A stretch of DNA of 64,000 nt from Paraburkholderia sp. Tr-20389. Its GTDB lineage: Bacteria > Pseudomonadota > Gammaproteobacteria > Burkholderiales > Burkholderiaceae. Shown here in pieces: positions 9,311-16,737 of this stretch. The stretch is from positions 62,001-126,000 of the forward strand of contig NZ_JAAGPD010000033.1 of NCBI RefSeq assembly GCF_017104565.1. The letters run 5' to 3'. Below the pieces are notes generated by a model. The model searched no databases, was not told where the DNA came from, and saw nothing but the letters and a program-made list of their open reading frames with translations. Position 1 is the first letter of the stretch. The number at the start of each line of letters is the position of its first letter. Position numbers and translations under genes: made by a program.

Positions 9311-10732
9311 ATGCACACAATCGACAGAATCTATATCGACGGCGCGTTCGTCACGCCGCACGGCGAAGAGTGGTTCGATCTCTTCAACCCCGCCACCGAA
9401 CGCGTGATCGGCCGCGTGCGCCTCGCCGACGCGAAAGACGCGCGTGACGCGATCGCGGCGGCGAAGCGCGCGTTTCCGGCGTTTTCGCGCACCAGCAAAC
9501 GCGCCCGCATCGACATGCTCAGGCGCATGCATGCCGCTGTCGTTGCGAAAGAGGACGAGCTTTACGAGGCGATCATCGAGGAATACGGTGCGCCCGTTTC
9601 GCGTGGGCGCTGGATGGCGCAGCATGCGAGCAACGTGCTGGACGAAGCGGCCAAGGTGCTGGACCACTTTGCGTTCACGCGGCAAGCGGGCACGGCCGAA
9701 GTCGTGATGCAGCCGCTCGGCGTCGCGGGACTGATCACGCCCTGGAACAGCAACGCTGGCTTCATCTGCGGCAAGCTCGCGGCGGCGCTGGCGGCAGGCT
9801 GCACGACGGTTATCAAGCCGAGCGAAATGAGCGCGCTGCAGACGCAGATCGTCACGCAGGCGCTGCACGAGGCGGATTTGCCGCCCGGCGTGTTCAACAT
9901 CGTCACGGGGCGCGGCGATTCCGTCGGCGCGCAGATCAGTTCGCATCCGGATGTCGCGAAGATTTCGTTCACGGGATCGACGGCTGTCGGCAAGACCATT
10001 CTGCGCACGGGCGCCGACACGCTCAAGCGTGTGACGCTGGAACTGGGCGGCAAGTCGCCCTTTGTCGTACTCGACGATGCCGACTTCGCGCAGGCCGTGC
10101 CGCTCGCGCTTCAGGCGGGCTTCATGAACAGCGGCCAGGCGTGCATCGCGGGTACGCGCATTCTGGTGCCGCGCCGGCGTCTCGCGGAGTTCGAAGCGCT
10201 CGTGCGTGACGAAGTGGTGCGCACGCAAGCGGGCGATCCGCGCGATCCGCGCACGACGGTCGGCCCGATGGTCAGCCAGAAGCAATGGGAGCGGGTGCAG
10301 CGCTATATCCGTATCGGTATCGACGAGGGCGCGCGTCTGATCGCGGGCGGCGAAGGGCGCCCCGAAGGTCTCGACGCAGGCTGGTTCATCCGGCCGACGG
10401 TCTTCAGCGACGTGACCAACGACATGACGATCGCGCGCGAGGAAATCTTCGGCCCGGTGCTGTCGATCATCGCGTATGACGATGTCGAACAGGCCATCGC
10501 GATCGCCAACGATACGAACTACGGCTTGCAAGGGTACGTGTTCTCGCACGACAAGGCGCGCGCGCGGGAAGTGGCGTCGCGCATCGAGGCGGGGCGCGTG
10601 CTCGTCAACACGCTGGCACACGAGCCCGCCGCGCCGTTCGGCGGATTCAAGCAGTCGGGTATCGGGCGCGAGTACGGCACATATGGGATCGAAGCGTTTC
10701 TCGAACCGAAGGCGGTGCTCGGCGTGTTTTGA
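9311..10732 (+). CDS. NAD(P)-dependent aldehyde dehydrogenase
   Basis: 473-residue aldehyde dehydrogenase superfamily enzyme that oxidises an aldehyde to the acid in the cytoplasm. The catalytic cysteine is Cys278 in SGQACIAG and the general base Glu244 in LELGGKSP. The cofactor loop FTGSTAVGK and the oxyanion Asn in TPWNSN are also present, as is EEIFGPVL near the C-terminus. The ATG at 9311 is preceded by only a weak purine-rich stretch, but alignment-like features favour it (MHTIDRIYIDGAF). It is divergent from a LysR gene that is its likely regulator, and is followed by a good hairpin terminator, so it is probably monocistronic. The aldehyde substrate cannot be inferred. Confidence 0.93.
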   Translation: MHTIDRIYIDGAFVTPHGEEWFDLFNPATERVIGRVRLADAKDARDAIAAAKRAFPAFSRTSKRARIDMLRRMHAAVVAKEDELYEAIIEEYGAPVSRGRWMAQHASNVLDEAAKVLDHFAFTRQAGTAEVVMQPLGVAGLITPWNSNAGFICGKLAAALAAGCTTVIKPSEMSALQTQIVTQALHEADLPPGVFNIVTGRGDSVGAQISSHPDVAKISFTGSTAVGKTILRTGADTLKRVTLELGGKSPFVVLDDADFAQAVPLALQAGFMNSGQACIAGTRILVPRRRLAEFEALVRDEVVRTQAGDPRDPRTTVGPMVSQKQWERVQRYIRIGIDEGARLIAGGEGRPEGLDAGWFIRPTVFSDVTNDMTIAREEIFGPVLSIIAYDDVEQAIAIANDTNYGLQGYVFSHDKARAREVASRIEAGRVLVNTLAHEPAAPFGGFKQSGIGREYGTYGIEAFLEPKAVLGVF

Positions 10733-10755
10733 GCGCGACGTGTGGCGTCGACAGT

Positions 10756-10797
10756 GGCGGCAAAGGACGGTTCGTCTTTCGCCGCCTTTCCTTTTCT
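10756..10797 (+). terminator. Rho-independent terminator after the aldehyde dehydrogenase gene
   Basis: GGCGGCAAAG (10756-10765) pairs with CTTTCGCCGCC (10776-10786) with one bulged C, and a T-rich tract (TTTCCTTTTC) follows directly. It sits 23 bases after the stop codon. Confidence 0.75.
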
Positions 10798-11006
10798 GTC
10801 TCGTGCTGGAAGTGCGTTATCACGGCATGCATCGGCTGGACGGAGCGCGGCGCGTGTTGCCGCGCCGTATCGATCCAACGCGCATGTGATACGTGAAAGC
10901 GTGAGTAAGCGAACGTTGCGCGGCGGCACTCCCATCACGTGGGACGCGTTGATATCGTTTCGGAATCTTCATTACTGCAACGGCAGCGTCATATCTGCCG
11001 AACGCC

Positions 11007-11408
11007 ATGATCCCGCTGAAACGAATTTCCCTTCTCGCCGCGCTCGTCGCGCTGACCGCTGCTGCGCACGCGCAAGTGCCGCCGTCGTCCGATCTTCCGC
11101 CGCCGCACGACGGTCCCGCACACGACGGTCCGCCGCCGCATGGTCCTGGCTTTGCGGCCGTCAACGATCTCGAACACCTGCAACGTCTCTACGACATGAG
11201 CGGGCGCGACGCCGAGATGAATGCGGTCTATCACGACGTGCTGTCGAAAACGCACGATCCCGCGCTTCGTCATTACGTGTATGTCGCGCTGGCGCGCAAC
11301 CAGTTGAAGCCCGCCAATGTCGATCAGGCGATCGACACGATCCGCAAGAGCCTCGACGAAGATATCGAAGCGCTCGACAAGCGCGCTGCCCCGCCTGCCA
11401 AGCGCTAA
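11007..11408 (+). CDS. Small secreted protein, unknown function
   Basis: 133 residues. A signal peptide is clear (ISLLAALVALTAAAHA, cleavage after AHA near residue 22). It is followed by a Pro/His/Asp-rich linker (PPPHDGPAHDGPPPHG, residues 27-45) and a helical domain with NQLKPANVDQAIDTIRKSL. The His/Asp repeat could bind metal, but this is only inference. I do not recognise a family. It is convergent with the next gene, with an inverted repeat between them. Confidence 0.7.
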   Translation: MIPLKRISLLAALVALTAAAHAQVPPSSDLPPPHDGPAHDGPPPHGPGFAAVNDLEHLQRLYDMSGRDAEMNAVYHDVLSKTHDPALRHYVYVALARNQLKPANVDQAIDTIRKSLDEDIEALDKRAAPPAKR

Positions 11409-11425
11409 ACGTTTGCTTTAAAGAC

Positions 11426-11450
11426 CGCTGCTCGTCTCATACGAGCAGCG
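11426..11450. terminator. Inverted repeat between convergent genes
   Basis: CGCTGCTCG (11426-11434) and CGAGCAGCG (11442-11450) form a perfect 9-bp stem with a 7-base loop. It overlaps the last codons of the minus-strand gene. No long T tract follows on either strand (TCTTT on the minus strand), so termination may be weak. Confidence 0.5.
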
Positions 11451-11985
11451 AAATCAGGCCGCCGATGGTCAGTCCTGCGGCGAGCCATTTGCCTGCCGAG
11501 TAGAAGCTGTTGCGCTCGTCCTTCGGCTGATCGGGCCGCTCCAGTCCCAGTGCGCCATACGCGAATGCCTTCACGGGCGAGATATCCGATGGCGTTGCAT
11601 CGTCGCCGGCCGTCACGTCGTCGGCGGTGTCGCCAGTGCCGATGCCGTCGGTGCCGTCGATATCAGCCGTGTCCGCGCCGGTATCCGTGTCGGCGTCCAT
11701 GTCCGCGTCTGTCGCCACCGATGCGTTCGCGCTCGCGTTGCTCGTCTGATCCCTGCTATCCGCTCGCTGCATGCGAGACACCGCCGCCGCGCCGGCGGGC
11801 GAAATGCTGACCGTCACGCCGGGCTGTGCGGCCTGGGTCGCGGCATCCTGTTTCGAATCTTTCTGTCCGTTGCCGATCGCGCTGCCCGCCGTGGATTGTG
11901 CCACTGCAGCCGATGCTTCGCCGGACACGGAAGTGCGATGCGTCGACGGCGTGGACGCCGTCCCATATCCGACACTGCTTACCAT
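11437..11985 (-). CDS. Acidic low-complexity protein with C-terminal membrane segment, unknown function
   Basis: 182 residues of unusual composition. The N-terminal half is Ser/Thr/Ala-rich; residues about 90-130 form an Asp/Thr/Gly/Ala-rich stretch (DADMDADTDTGADTAD and similar). The C-terminus has a hydrophobic segment (KWLAAGLTIGGLISLLV) that may be a tail anchor. There is no N-terminal signal peptide. The start ATG at 11985 is preceded by AGGAGG in the antisense reading. I do not recognise a family. Tail-anchored topology and disordered acidic middle could suit a secreted effector or a surface-exposed linker, but nothing decides it. Confidence 0.6.
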   Translation of the reverse strand: MVSSVGYGTASTPSTHRTSVSGEASAAVAQSTAGSAIGNGQKDSKQDAATQAAQPGVTVSISPAGAAAVSRMQRADSRDQTSNASANASVATDADMDADTDTGADTADIDGTDGIGTGDTADDVTAGDDATPSDISPVKAFAYGALGLERPDQPKDERNSFYSAGKWLAAGLTIGGLISLLV

Positions 11986-12090
11986 TGCACGCCTCCTTCA
12001 GTCGCGAATTCCAGTTGCACTGATGGCGCTAACGTCTGCTTGCGCGCACAACTTGAGGGCTCGTAAGGCCAGGTAAGCAAACCGCGTGCA

Positions 12091-12444
12091 TCAAGCGGCG
12101 ATATACACCCACGCGTCGATGCCGGATTTCAGCGTGACGAGCACGCGCCTGTAGTCAGCGACTTCGTATTCGTCGGCGGCCGCGAGTTCCTGCGGGGTGA
12201 TCTCGAAGACGGTGCCCGCCACTTCGTCGGCGGGATTGCCGCTCGGGCGCACGACGGGATGATGCGTCTTGCCGCTGATCTCGACGACCTTCGGATCGGC
12301 GATCGCAAGCAGTGTCTGCGCGTAGCCTGGCAGCGCGTCCGCACGTCCGGCGAGTTCGCGGCCGAAGCTCGAAATCTGCACGTTGCGATCCTGCAGCGTG
12401 CCATACGAGAAGAGATGAACGATCGGGGTATCGGGCGTGTTCAA
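12091..12444 (-). CDS. Gamma-glutamylcyclotransferase-like (AIG2 fold) protein
   Basis: 117-residue member of the AIG2/gamma-glutamylcyclotransferase-like fold, which releases 5-oxoproline from gamma-glutamyl compounds. The substrate-binding loop is present as FSYGTLQD (YGxL motif) near residue 14, and the conserved acidic residue lies in LAAADEYEVADYRRV. Length and motif order fit the small bacterial members. ATG at 12444 follows GAGGAGCACCACTT, giving a good ribosome-binding site. The gene is divergent from the siderophore receptor. Activity is inferred from the fold only. Confidence 0.8.
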   Translation of the reverse strand: MNTPDTPIVHLFSYGTLQDRNVQISSFGRELAGRADALPGYAQTLLAIADPKVVEISGKTHHPVVRPSGNPADEVAGTVFEITPQELAAADEYEVADYRRVLVTLKSGIDAWVYIAA

Positions 12445-12572
12445 GTGGTGCTCCTCGAATGAACAGGGTCGGAGAAGCGGTCAGTCTACCGTTGCCGCTT
12501 TCAGCGTGCCTTCGACCGGCGCGCTGAGCCACACAGAAAGAATCGGAAAGCACGATCGGCGCCCGCTTATTG

Positions 12573-12594
12573 CAAATGAGAATAACTCTTATTA
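12573..12594 (+). promoter_or_regulatory. Probable Fur box
   Basis: The sequence AAATGAGAATAACTCTTATT closely follows the Fur consensus built from overlapping GATAAT-type hexamers and stands out as an AT-rich, near-palindromic block in a GC-rich region. It lies about 65 bases upstream of the TonB-dependent siderophore receptor start, where iron-dependent repression by Fur is expected. Confidence 0.72.
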
Positions 12595-12657
12595 ATCTGG
12601 CGCACTTTCAAGCCAACTGAATGCGCCTCGTGCGGGCGCTTCCACGACCACGACGAC

Positions 12658-14892
12658 ATGACAGACCACACGCCTTTCACGGGGCGCGCCGCCGGCGCGC
12701 GTGTTTCAGTCCGCCGCGCCGCCCGCCTGCCGGGCGCGACGCGCTTGCCGCTCGGTGCGGCGCTTCTCGTCAGCGCGGGCGTCGTGCTGTCGTCGGTGAC
12801 GACGGCGGCCTGGGCGCAAGCCACGGCCGCCGATTCGACCACGACCCAGCAGTCGACCCAGCAGGAAGACAAGACCTTGCCGTCCGTGAAGGTGGCCGCC
12901 AAACGCGATGTGTCGTCCGACAATACGACCATCAGCGCGGGCGCATTGGGCACGCGCACACAGGTCGACACGCCGTTCTCGACCAACGTGAAGACGAGCG
13001 AGGACGCGAAGGATCTGATGGCCAACACGGCCAACGATCTCTTCAAATACGATCCGGCCGTGACCGTGGTCGGCGACAACGCGACGGCCGAGAACTCGGT
13101 GTTCAGCGTGCGCGGCCTGCAGATCGACATGCTCAACGGCGTGAAGGTCGACGGCCAGAGTTTTCCGTCGTGGGATACGGATCTTCCCCTCGAACCGTTC
13201 GAGCAGGTGCAGTTGCTCAAGGGCTTGTCGGGCTTCATGTACGGCTTCGGTTCGCCGGGCGGCATCGTCAACTACGTGGTCAAGCGTCCGACGGATACGC
13301 CGTATCGCAGCGTGTCGATCGGTTATCAGTCGGCGGGCGTGTTCAGCGAGAAGCTCGACGTGGGTGGCCGGTTCGGCAACGACGACCGCTTCGGCTATCG
13401 CTTCAATCTCGTGAACGAAGAGGGCAATACGGCGGAAGCGAATGGGCATTTGCGCCGCCAGGTCGCTTCGGTTGCGCTGGACTTCCGCATCACACCGGAT
13501 CTCGTCTGGAGCATGGATGCGTTCTATCAGAAGCGTAAAACGAACGGCACGCTGTTCGCGATGTACTTCGGCTCGGGCGTCGGCATTCCGGATGCGAGCA
13601 CGGTCAGCCGCAACCTCACGCAGCCGCAGAACTACTACGAAACGGAGATGGCGTCGTTCGGCACGGGCCTCGACTACCGGATCAACGACAACTGGCACGC
13701 GAGCCTGAAGTACCGCTTCGCGAAGGAAAACCGCTACAACTCGGACAGCCTGCTGTACGTCTACGACAACGCGGGCGACTATTCGAACACGCTGTATGCC
13801 GCACTCACGCGCTACTTCTATTCGAACGTCGATGCGATGGTGGAAGGCAAGTTCAACACGGGCAGCGTGAAGCATGACGTCGTGCTCGGCGCCGGCTATC
13901 AGACGCAGACGAGCGCGTACGACAACAGCACGGGCTGGAACGACGGCTATAGCCTCGGCATCGGCAATCTGTACAGCAGCACGTTGCTGACGAACGACGA
14001 AGTGCATATCGGCGAGAACATGTATCGCCAGTCGTACACGACGCAGGCCGCGCTGTACGCGAGCGATACCGTCGACATCACGTCGCGTCTGTCGGTGCTG
14101 CTCGGCGTGCGCTATACGCAATTCAGGCAGACCTCGTACAACACCGACTACACGGTCAGCTCGGGCTATAGCGCGAACCCCGTCACGCCGACTGTCGCGG
14201 TGATGTTCAAGACCGATCCGTATTCGACCGTGTACGCGAGCTATGTCGAGTCGCTGCAGCAGGGCGGCGCGGCGGGCAACACAAACGTGAACTATGGCGA
14301 GACATTCGGGCCGCTCAAGAGCAAGCAGTATGAAGTCGGCTACAAGACGGATCACCAGAAGTGGGGCGCCAATGTTGCGCTGTTCCGCGTCGATCAGGGC
14401 TACGAGTACACGAATACGCAGAACGTGTACGTGCAGAGCGGCAAGAAGCGTTATACGGGTGTCGATGCAAGCGGCTGGGTGCAGCTCGCGAACGACTGGC
14501 GTTTCCTTGGCGGCGTGATGTGGTTGAATGCGAAGGCGGTCGATGTCGACGATGCGACGATCGAGGGCAAGCGCGTATATGCAGCGCCGCGCTTCACCGC
14601 GACGGGCCGCATCGAATACAACCCGTCATACATGCGGCAGCTGACGCTCGCGTTCGGCGGCAAGTACGTCGGCAACATGGCCGTCGATGCAGCGAATACG
14701 CAGTTCACGCCGGCCTACGTGCTGTACGACGTGAGCGGCAAGTACGAAACGCGCATCGCGGGCAAGGACGTGATCTTCCGCGCGGGGATCAACAATCTGT
14801 TCAACCGCCGCTACTGGACCTCCGCTTACGGCTATTACGTGCTGCCGGGCGCGACGCGAACGGCTGTTGCAAGCGCGACGCTGCAGTTCTAA
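12658..14892 (+). CDS. TonB-dependent siderophore receptor
   Basis: 744-residue outer-membrane beta-barrel receptor of the FhuA/FpvA-like siderophore family, importing ferric-siderophore with TonB energy. A long basic N-terminus precedes a hydrophobic signal segment (GAALLVSAGVVLSS) with a likely cleavage after AWA, near residue 54. The plug domain carries FSVRGLQIDMLNGVKVDG, then the LLKGLSGFMYGFGSPGGIVNYVVKRP signature. The barrel ends with the typical aromatic C-terminus (TAVASATLQF). The length is normal and there is no N-terminal transcription-signalling domain. A Fur-box-like sequence lies upstream and a strong terminator downstream, so it is an iron-regulated single gene. The siderophore is unknown. 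Confidence 0.94.
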   Translation: MTDHTPFTGRAAGARVSVRRAARLPGATRLPLGAALLVSAGVVLSSVTTAAWAQATAADSTTTQQSTQQEDKTLPSVKVAAKRDVSSDNTTISAGALGTRTQVDTPFSTNVKTSEDAKDLMANTANDLFKYDPAVTVVGDNATAENSVFSVRGLQIDMLNGVKVDGQSFPSWDTDLPLEPFEQVQLLKGLSGFMYGFGSPGGIVNYVVKRPTDTPYRSVSIGYQSAGVFSEKLDVGGRFGNDDRFGYRFNLVNEEGNTAEANGHLRRQVASVALDFRITPDLVWSMDAFYQKRKTNGTLFAMYFGSGVGIPDASTVSRNLTQPQNYYETEMASFGTGLDYRINDNWHASLKYRFAKENRYNSDSLLYVYDNAGDYSNTLYAALTRYFYSNVDAMVEGKFNTGSVKHDVVLGAGYQTQTSAYDNSTGWNDGYSLGIGNLYSSTLLTNDEVHIGENMYRQSYTTQAALYASDTVDITSRLSVLLGVRYTQFRQTSYNTDYTVSSGYSANPVTPTVAVMFKTDPYSTVYASYVESLQQGGAAGNTNVNYGETFGPLKSKQYEVGYKTDHQKWGANVALFRVDQGYEYTNTQNVYVQSGKKRYTGVDASGWVQLANDWRFLGGVMWLNAKAVDVDDATIEGKRVYAAPRFTATGRIEYNPSYMRQLTLAFGGKYVGNMAVDAANTQFTPAYVLYDVSGKYETRIAGKDVIFRAGINNLFNRRYWTSAYGYYVLPGATRTAVASATLQF

Positions 14893-14912
14893 GCCTGTTT
14901 CTCAGGGGCAAC

Positions 14913-14946
14913 AAAAAAGCTCGAACGTTTGGCGTTCGAGCTTTTT
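14913..14946 (+). terminator. Strong Rho-independent terminator after the siderophore receptor
   Basis: GCTCGAACG (14919-14927) pairs perfectly with CGTTCGAGC (14933-14941) around a 5-base loop. An A tract lies upstream and TTTTT downstream, so the stem could act in both directions. Confidence 0.92.
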
Positions 14947-14998
14947 CTATTTTCACTGCGGCCAGGCGTCTTGCCATTTCCAGCCCGCAGAACAGGTG

Positions 14999-15604
14999 TT
15001 ATTGCGAGGCGCCGCCGTCGGAGGAAGGCGGCGCGATCATCGCGACGCCACAAAACCAGCTATCCGAAGCAGCACCTTGCGCTTGCCATTCCGAGCGCTT
15101 ACCGAGCACGCTGCTGCATTGGACGGGCGGCACGAGATCTTGCGTCGTGGCCGTGCACTGCTGCACGTCGCGCGCGAACGCTTGCGATTCGAATGCCTTG
15201 GGCTTGGCGGCGGGCTTCTCGACGGCGGGCTTGCTGACAGCCGCAAGATCGGTATCGACGGGGCGCGCGCGTGGTTCGTCGGGCGCCGGTTTGTGCAACT
15301 GCTCGCGGATTTCCTCGATACGCGTCGAGTACCAGTCGGTCAGGCACGCGATGTCCTTGCAGTTCTCTTCGCGCCAAGCCCATTTGCTGTCGCTGTCGCG
15401 TCGATAGGCGCGGCGGTCCGCGGTCTGTTTCTGCGCGAGCCTGAACAGCTTGCCGAGTTCGTCGTCGGCTTTCGAGAGGCCGGCGTCATGGCAGATCAGC
15501 GTCTCTGCCGTCGAATGCGCGATGGCGCAATTGAAGCTGGTGGCGTGCGCATTCGACATCGCGAGCAGGCCGAGCGCAGCGAGAATGGTTCGGTTGAGCT
15601 TCAT
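14999..15604 (-). CDS. LprI-like (DUF1311) secreted protein
   Basis: 201 residues with a signal peptide (TILAALGLLAMSNAHA, cleavage after AHA). The mature N-terminus is the LprI/DUF1311 domain: FNCAIAHSTAETLICHDAGLSKADDELGKLF with paired cysteines, then WAWREENCKDIACLTDWYSTRIEEI. Family members include lysozyme inhibitors and periplasmic proteins of unknown role. A Pro/Ala/Lys linker (about 115-135) leads to a second Cys-containing C-terminal segment without clear homology. The start at 15604 gives the signal peptide; ATG at 15628 is also in frame. It lies 14 bases downstream of a small lipoprotein gene, and the two are probably one transcript. Confidence 0.78.
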   Translation of the reverse strand: MKLNRTILAALGLLAMSNAHATSFNCAIAHSTAETLICHDAGLSKADDELGKLFRLAQKQTADRRAYRRDSDSKWAWREENCKDIACLTDWYSTRIEEIREQLHKPAPDEPRARPVDTDLAAVSKPAVEKPAAKPKAFESQAFARDVQQCTATTQDLVPPVQCSSVLGKRSEWQAQGAASDSWFCGVAMIAPPSSDGGASQ

Positions 15605-15618
15605 GGGATAGCGCGAGG

Positions 15619-15765
15619 TCAGTGACATGCGATGACGCACGTGACGGCGCTGAGGCTGGCAGCCGCGCCGACCAGTCCGCCGAGCATGAAAGTCTGAAGT
15701 GATGTCGCGCATCCCTGCAGGCACAGCACGGCCGCCAGCAGGATGGAAACGGTGGTAAAGCGCAT
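15619..15765 (-). CDS. Small lipoprotein (48 residues)
   Basis: Short minus-strand gene encoding MRFTTVSILLAAVLCLQGC and 29 further residues. The N-terminus is a textbook lipoprotein signal with lipobox LQGC (lipidated Cys19). The mature part is hydrophobic and small-residue rich (MLGGLVGAAASLSAV), ending with two cysteines. GAGGGG lies 3 bases before the ATG, rather close but a credible ribosome-binding site. It precedes the LprI-like gene by 14 bases on the same strand, suggesting co-transcription. The mature glycine-rich segment resembles small entericidin- or glycine-zipper-like lipoproteins, but I cannot assign a function. Confidence 0.6.
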   Translation of the reverse strand: MRFTTVSILLAAVLCLQGCATSLQTFMLGGLVGAAASLSAVTCVIACH

Positions 15766-15993
15766 TGGCCCCTCGATGCAGATAGTCTCGACCTGCAAGC
15801 ATAGGTGCCGCGTGCGCGCGCATTCACGGGAGCAACGGGCGATAAAGCCGATCGCTTACCAGAAGTTGCTGTGCGTCAGGATGTGGAAGATATGGCCTTC
15901 GGGCGGCCATGCACAAACGTTCAAGACACGCTGCCCGCGCGCCGGCTACGCTGCATGCCGTACGGTTGATCCGGTATTCGTTGCGAGGGCGAC

Positions 15994-16494
15994 ATGACCA
16001 CTTCATTCACTCCACTCAGGCCTCAGGTAGTGCCGCAGATTCGCGAAGCCGTGTTGCCCGCAGATACCGCGCCTCTCGTCGCGATCATTCGCGAGTATGT
16101 GCGCTGGCTCGACATGGATCTCTCGTACCGCGGTTTCGAAGACGAAATGCAGTCGTTCGAACAGACGTACACCTGGCCTTCCGGCGTGTTTTTCATTGCC
16201 GAAGCGGACGGCGAACTGGCGGGCTGCGGCGGCCTGCTGCGTCATTCGGACGAGGTCGCGGAAGTGAAGCGTCTTTACGTGCGGCCGGCCTACCGTGGAC
16301 TGGCGCTGGGAGAGCAACTGATGAAGCGCGTGATCGACAGGGCAAAGTCGTCGGGTTATGCAAGGCTCGTGCTGGATTCCGTACCTCAAACGGCATTCGC
16401 GCAAGGGTTGTACGAGCGTATGGGCTTCACTGAAACAGCGCCGTACTATGCGAATCCCGTTGCAGGAACGCGCTTTCTCGAACTCGTGTTGTGA
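15994..16494 (+). CDS. GNAT-family N-acetyltransferase
   Basis: 166-residue acetyltransferase using acetyl-CoA. The GNAT core is visible: FFIAEADGELAGCGGLLRH (strands 2-3), VAEVKRLYVRPAYRGLALGEQLMKR (motif A, with the R-x-x-G-x-A pyrophosphate loop as RGLALG) and YERMGFTETAPYY (motif B). The N-terminus resembles the CASP3/YafP-like small-molecule acetyltransferases. The acceptor is unknown. The gene stands alone on the plus strand between the lipoprotein pair and the GGDEF-EAL gene. Confidence 0.87.
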   Translation: MTTSFTPLRPQVVPQIREAVLPADTAPLVAIIREYVRWLDMDLSYRGFEDEMQSFEQTYTWPSGVFFIAEADGELAGCGGLLRHSDEVAEVKRLYVRPAYRGLALGEQLMKRVIDRAKSSGYARLVLDSVPQTAFAQGLYERMGFTETAPYYANPVAGTRFLELVL

Positions 16495-16678
16495 ACGTGC
16501 AGAGAGTTTGGTGAACACGAAGCTCGCCGCACGTCCCATATAAAGGGAATAGATGGTTGCATCCGCAACGCAATTCGCATCGGATGCAAACCATCGGGCG
16601 CAAGAGCATCAATTGTCAAATGAGTCGATGCTCAGGATATTGACCGTCTACGGGTGCGAATTGATCTGAAGTATTAAC

Positions 16679-16731
16679 CTCAGGCCTTTACTGCCGTTAT
16701 ACACGGGCAGAGTGACCGGAACTGGCCTGAG
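16679..16731 (+). promoter_or_regulatory. Structured leader with inverted repeat overlapping the Shine-Dalgarno region
   Basis: CTCAGGCC (16679-16686) and GGCCTGAG (16724-16731) are perfectly complementary and enclose a second hairpin, CTGCC (16691-16695) with GGCAG (16706-16710). The 3' arm contains the only purine-rich element (TGAG) before the ATG at 16738, so folding could limit translation of the GGDEF-EAL gene. It does not match a riboswitch class that I know. Confidence 0.4.
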
Positions 16732-16737
16732 TAGACA

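Noticed and set aside
12706-14355. 549-codon antisense frame over the siderophore receptor
   Set aside because: Low-complexity shadow of a well-supported TonB receptor.
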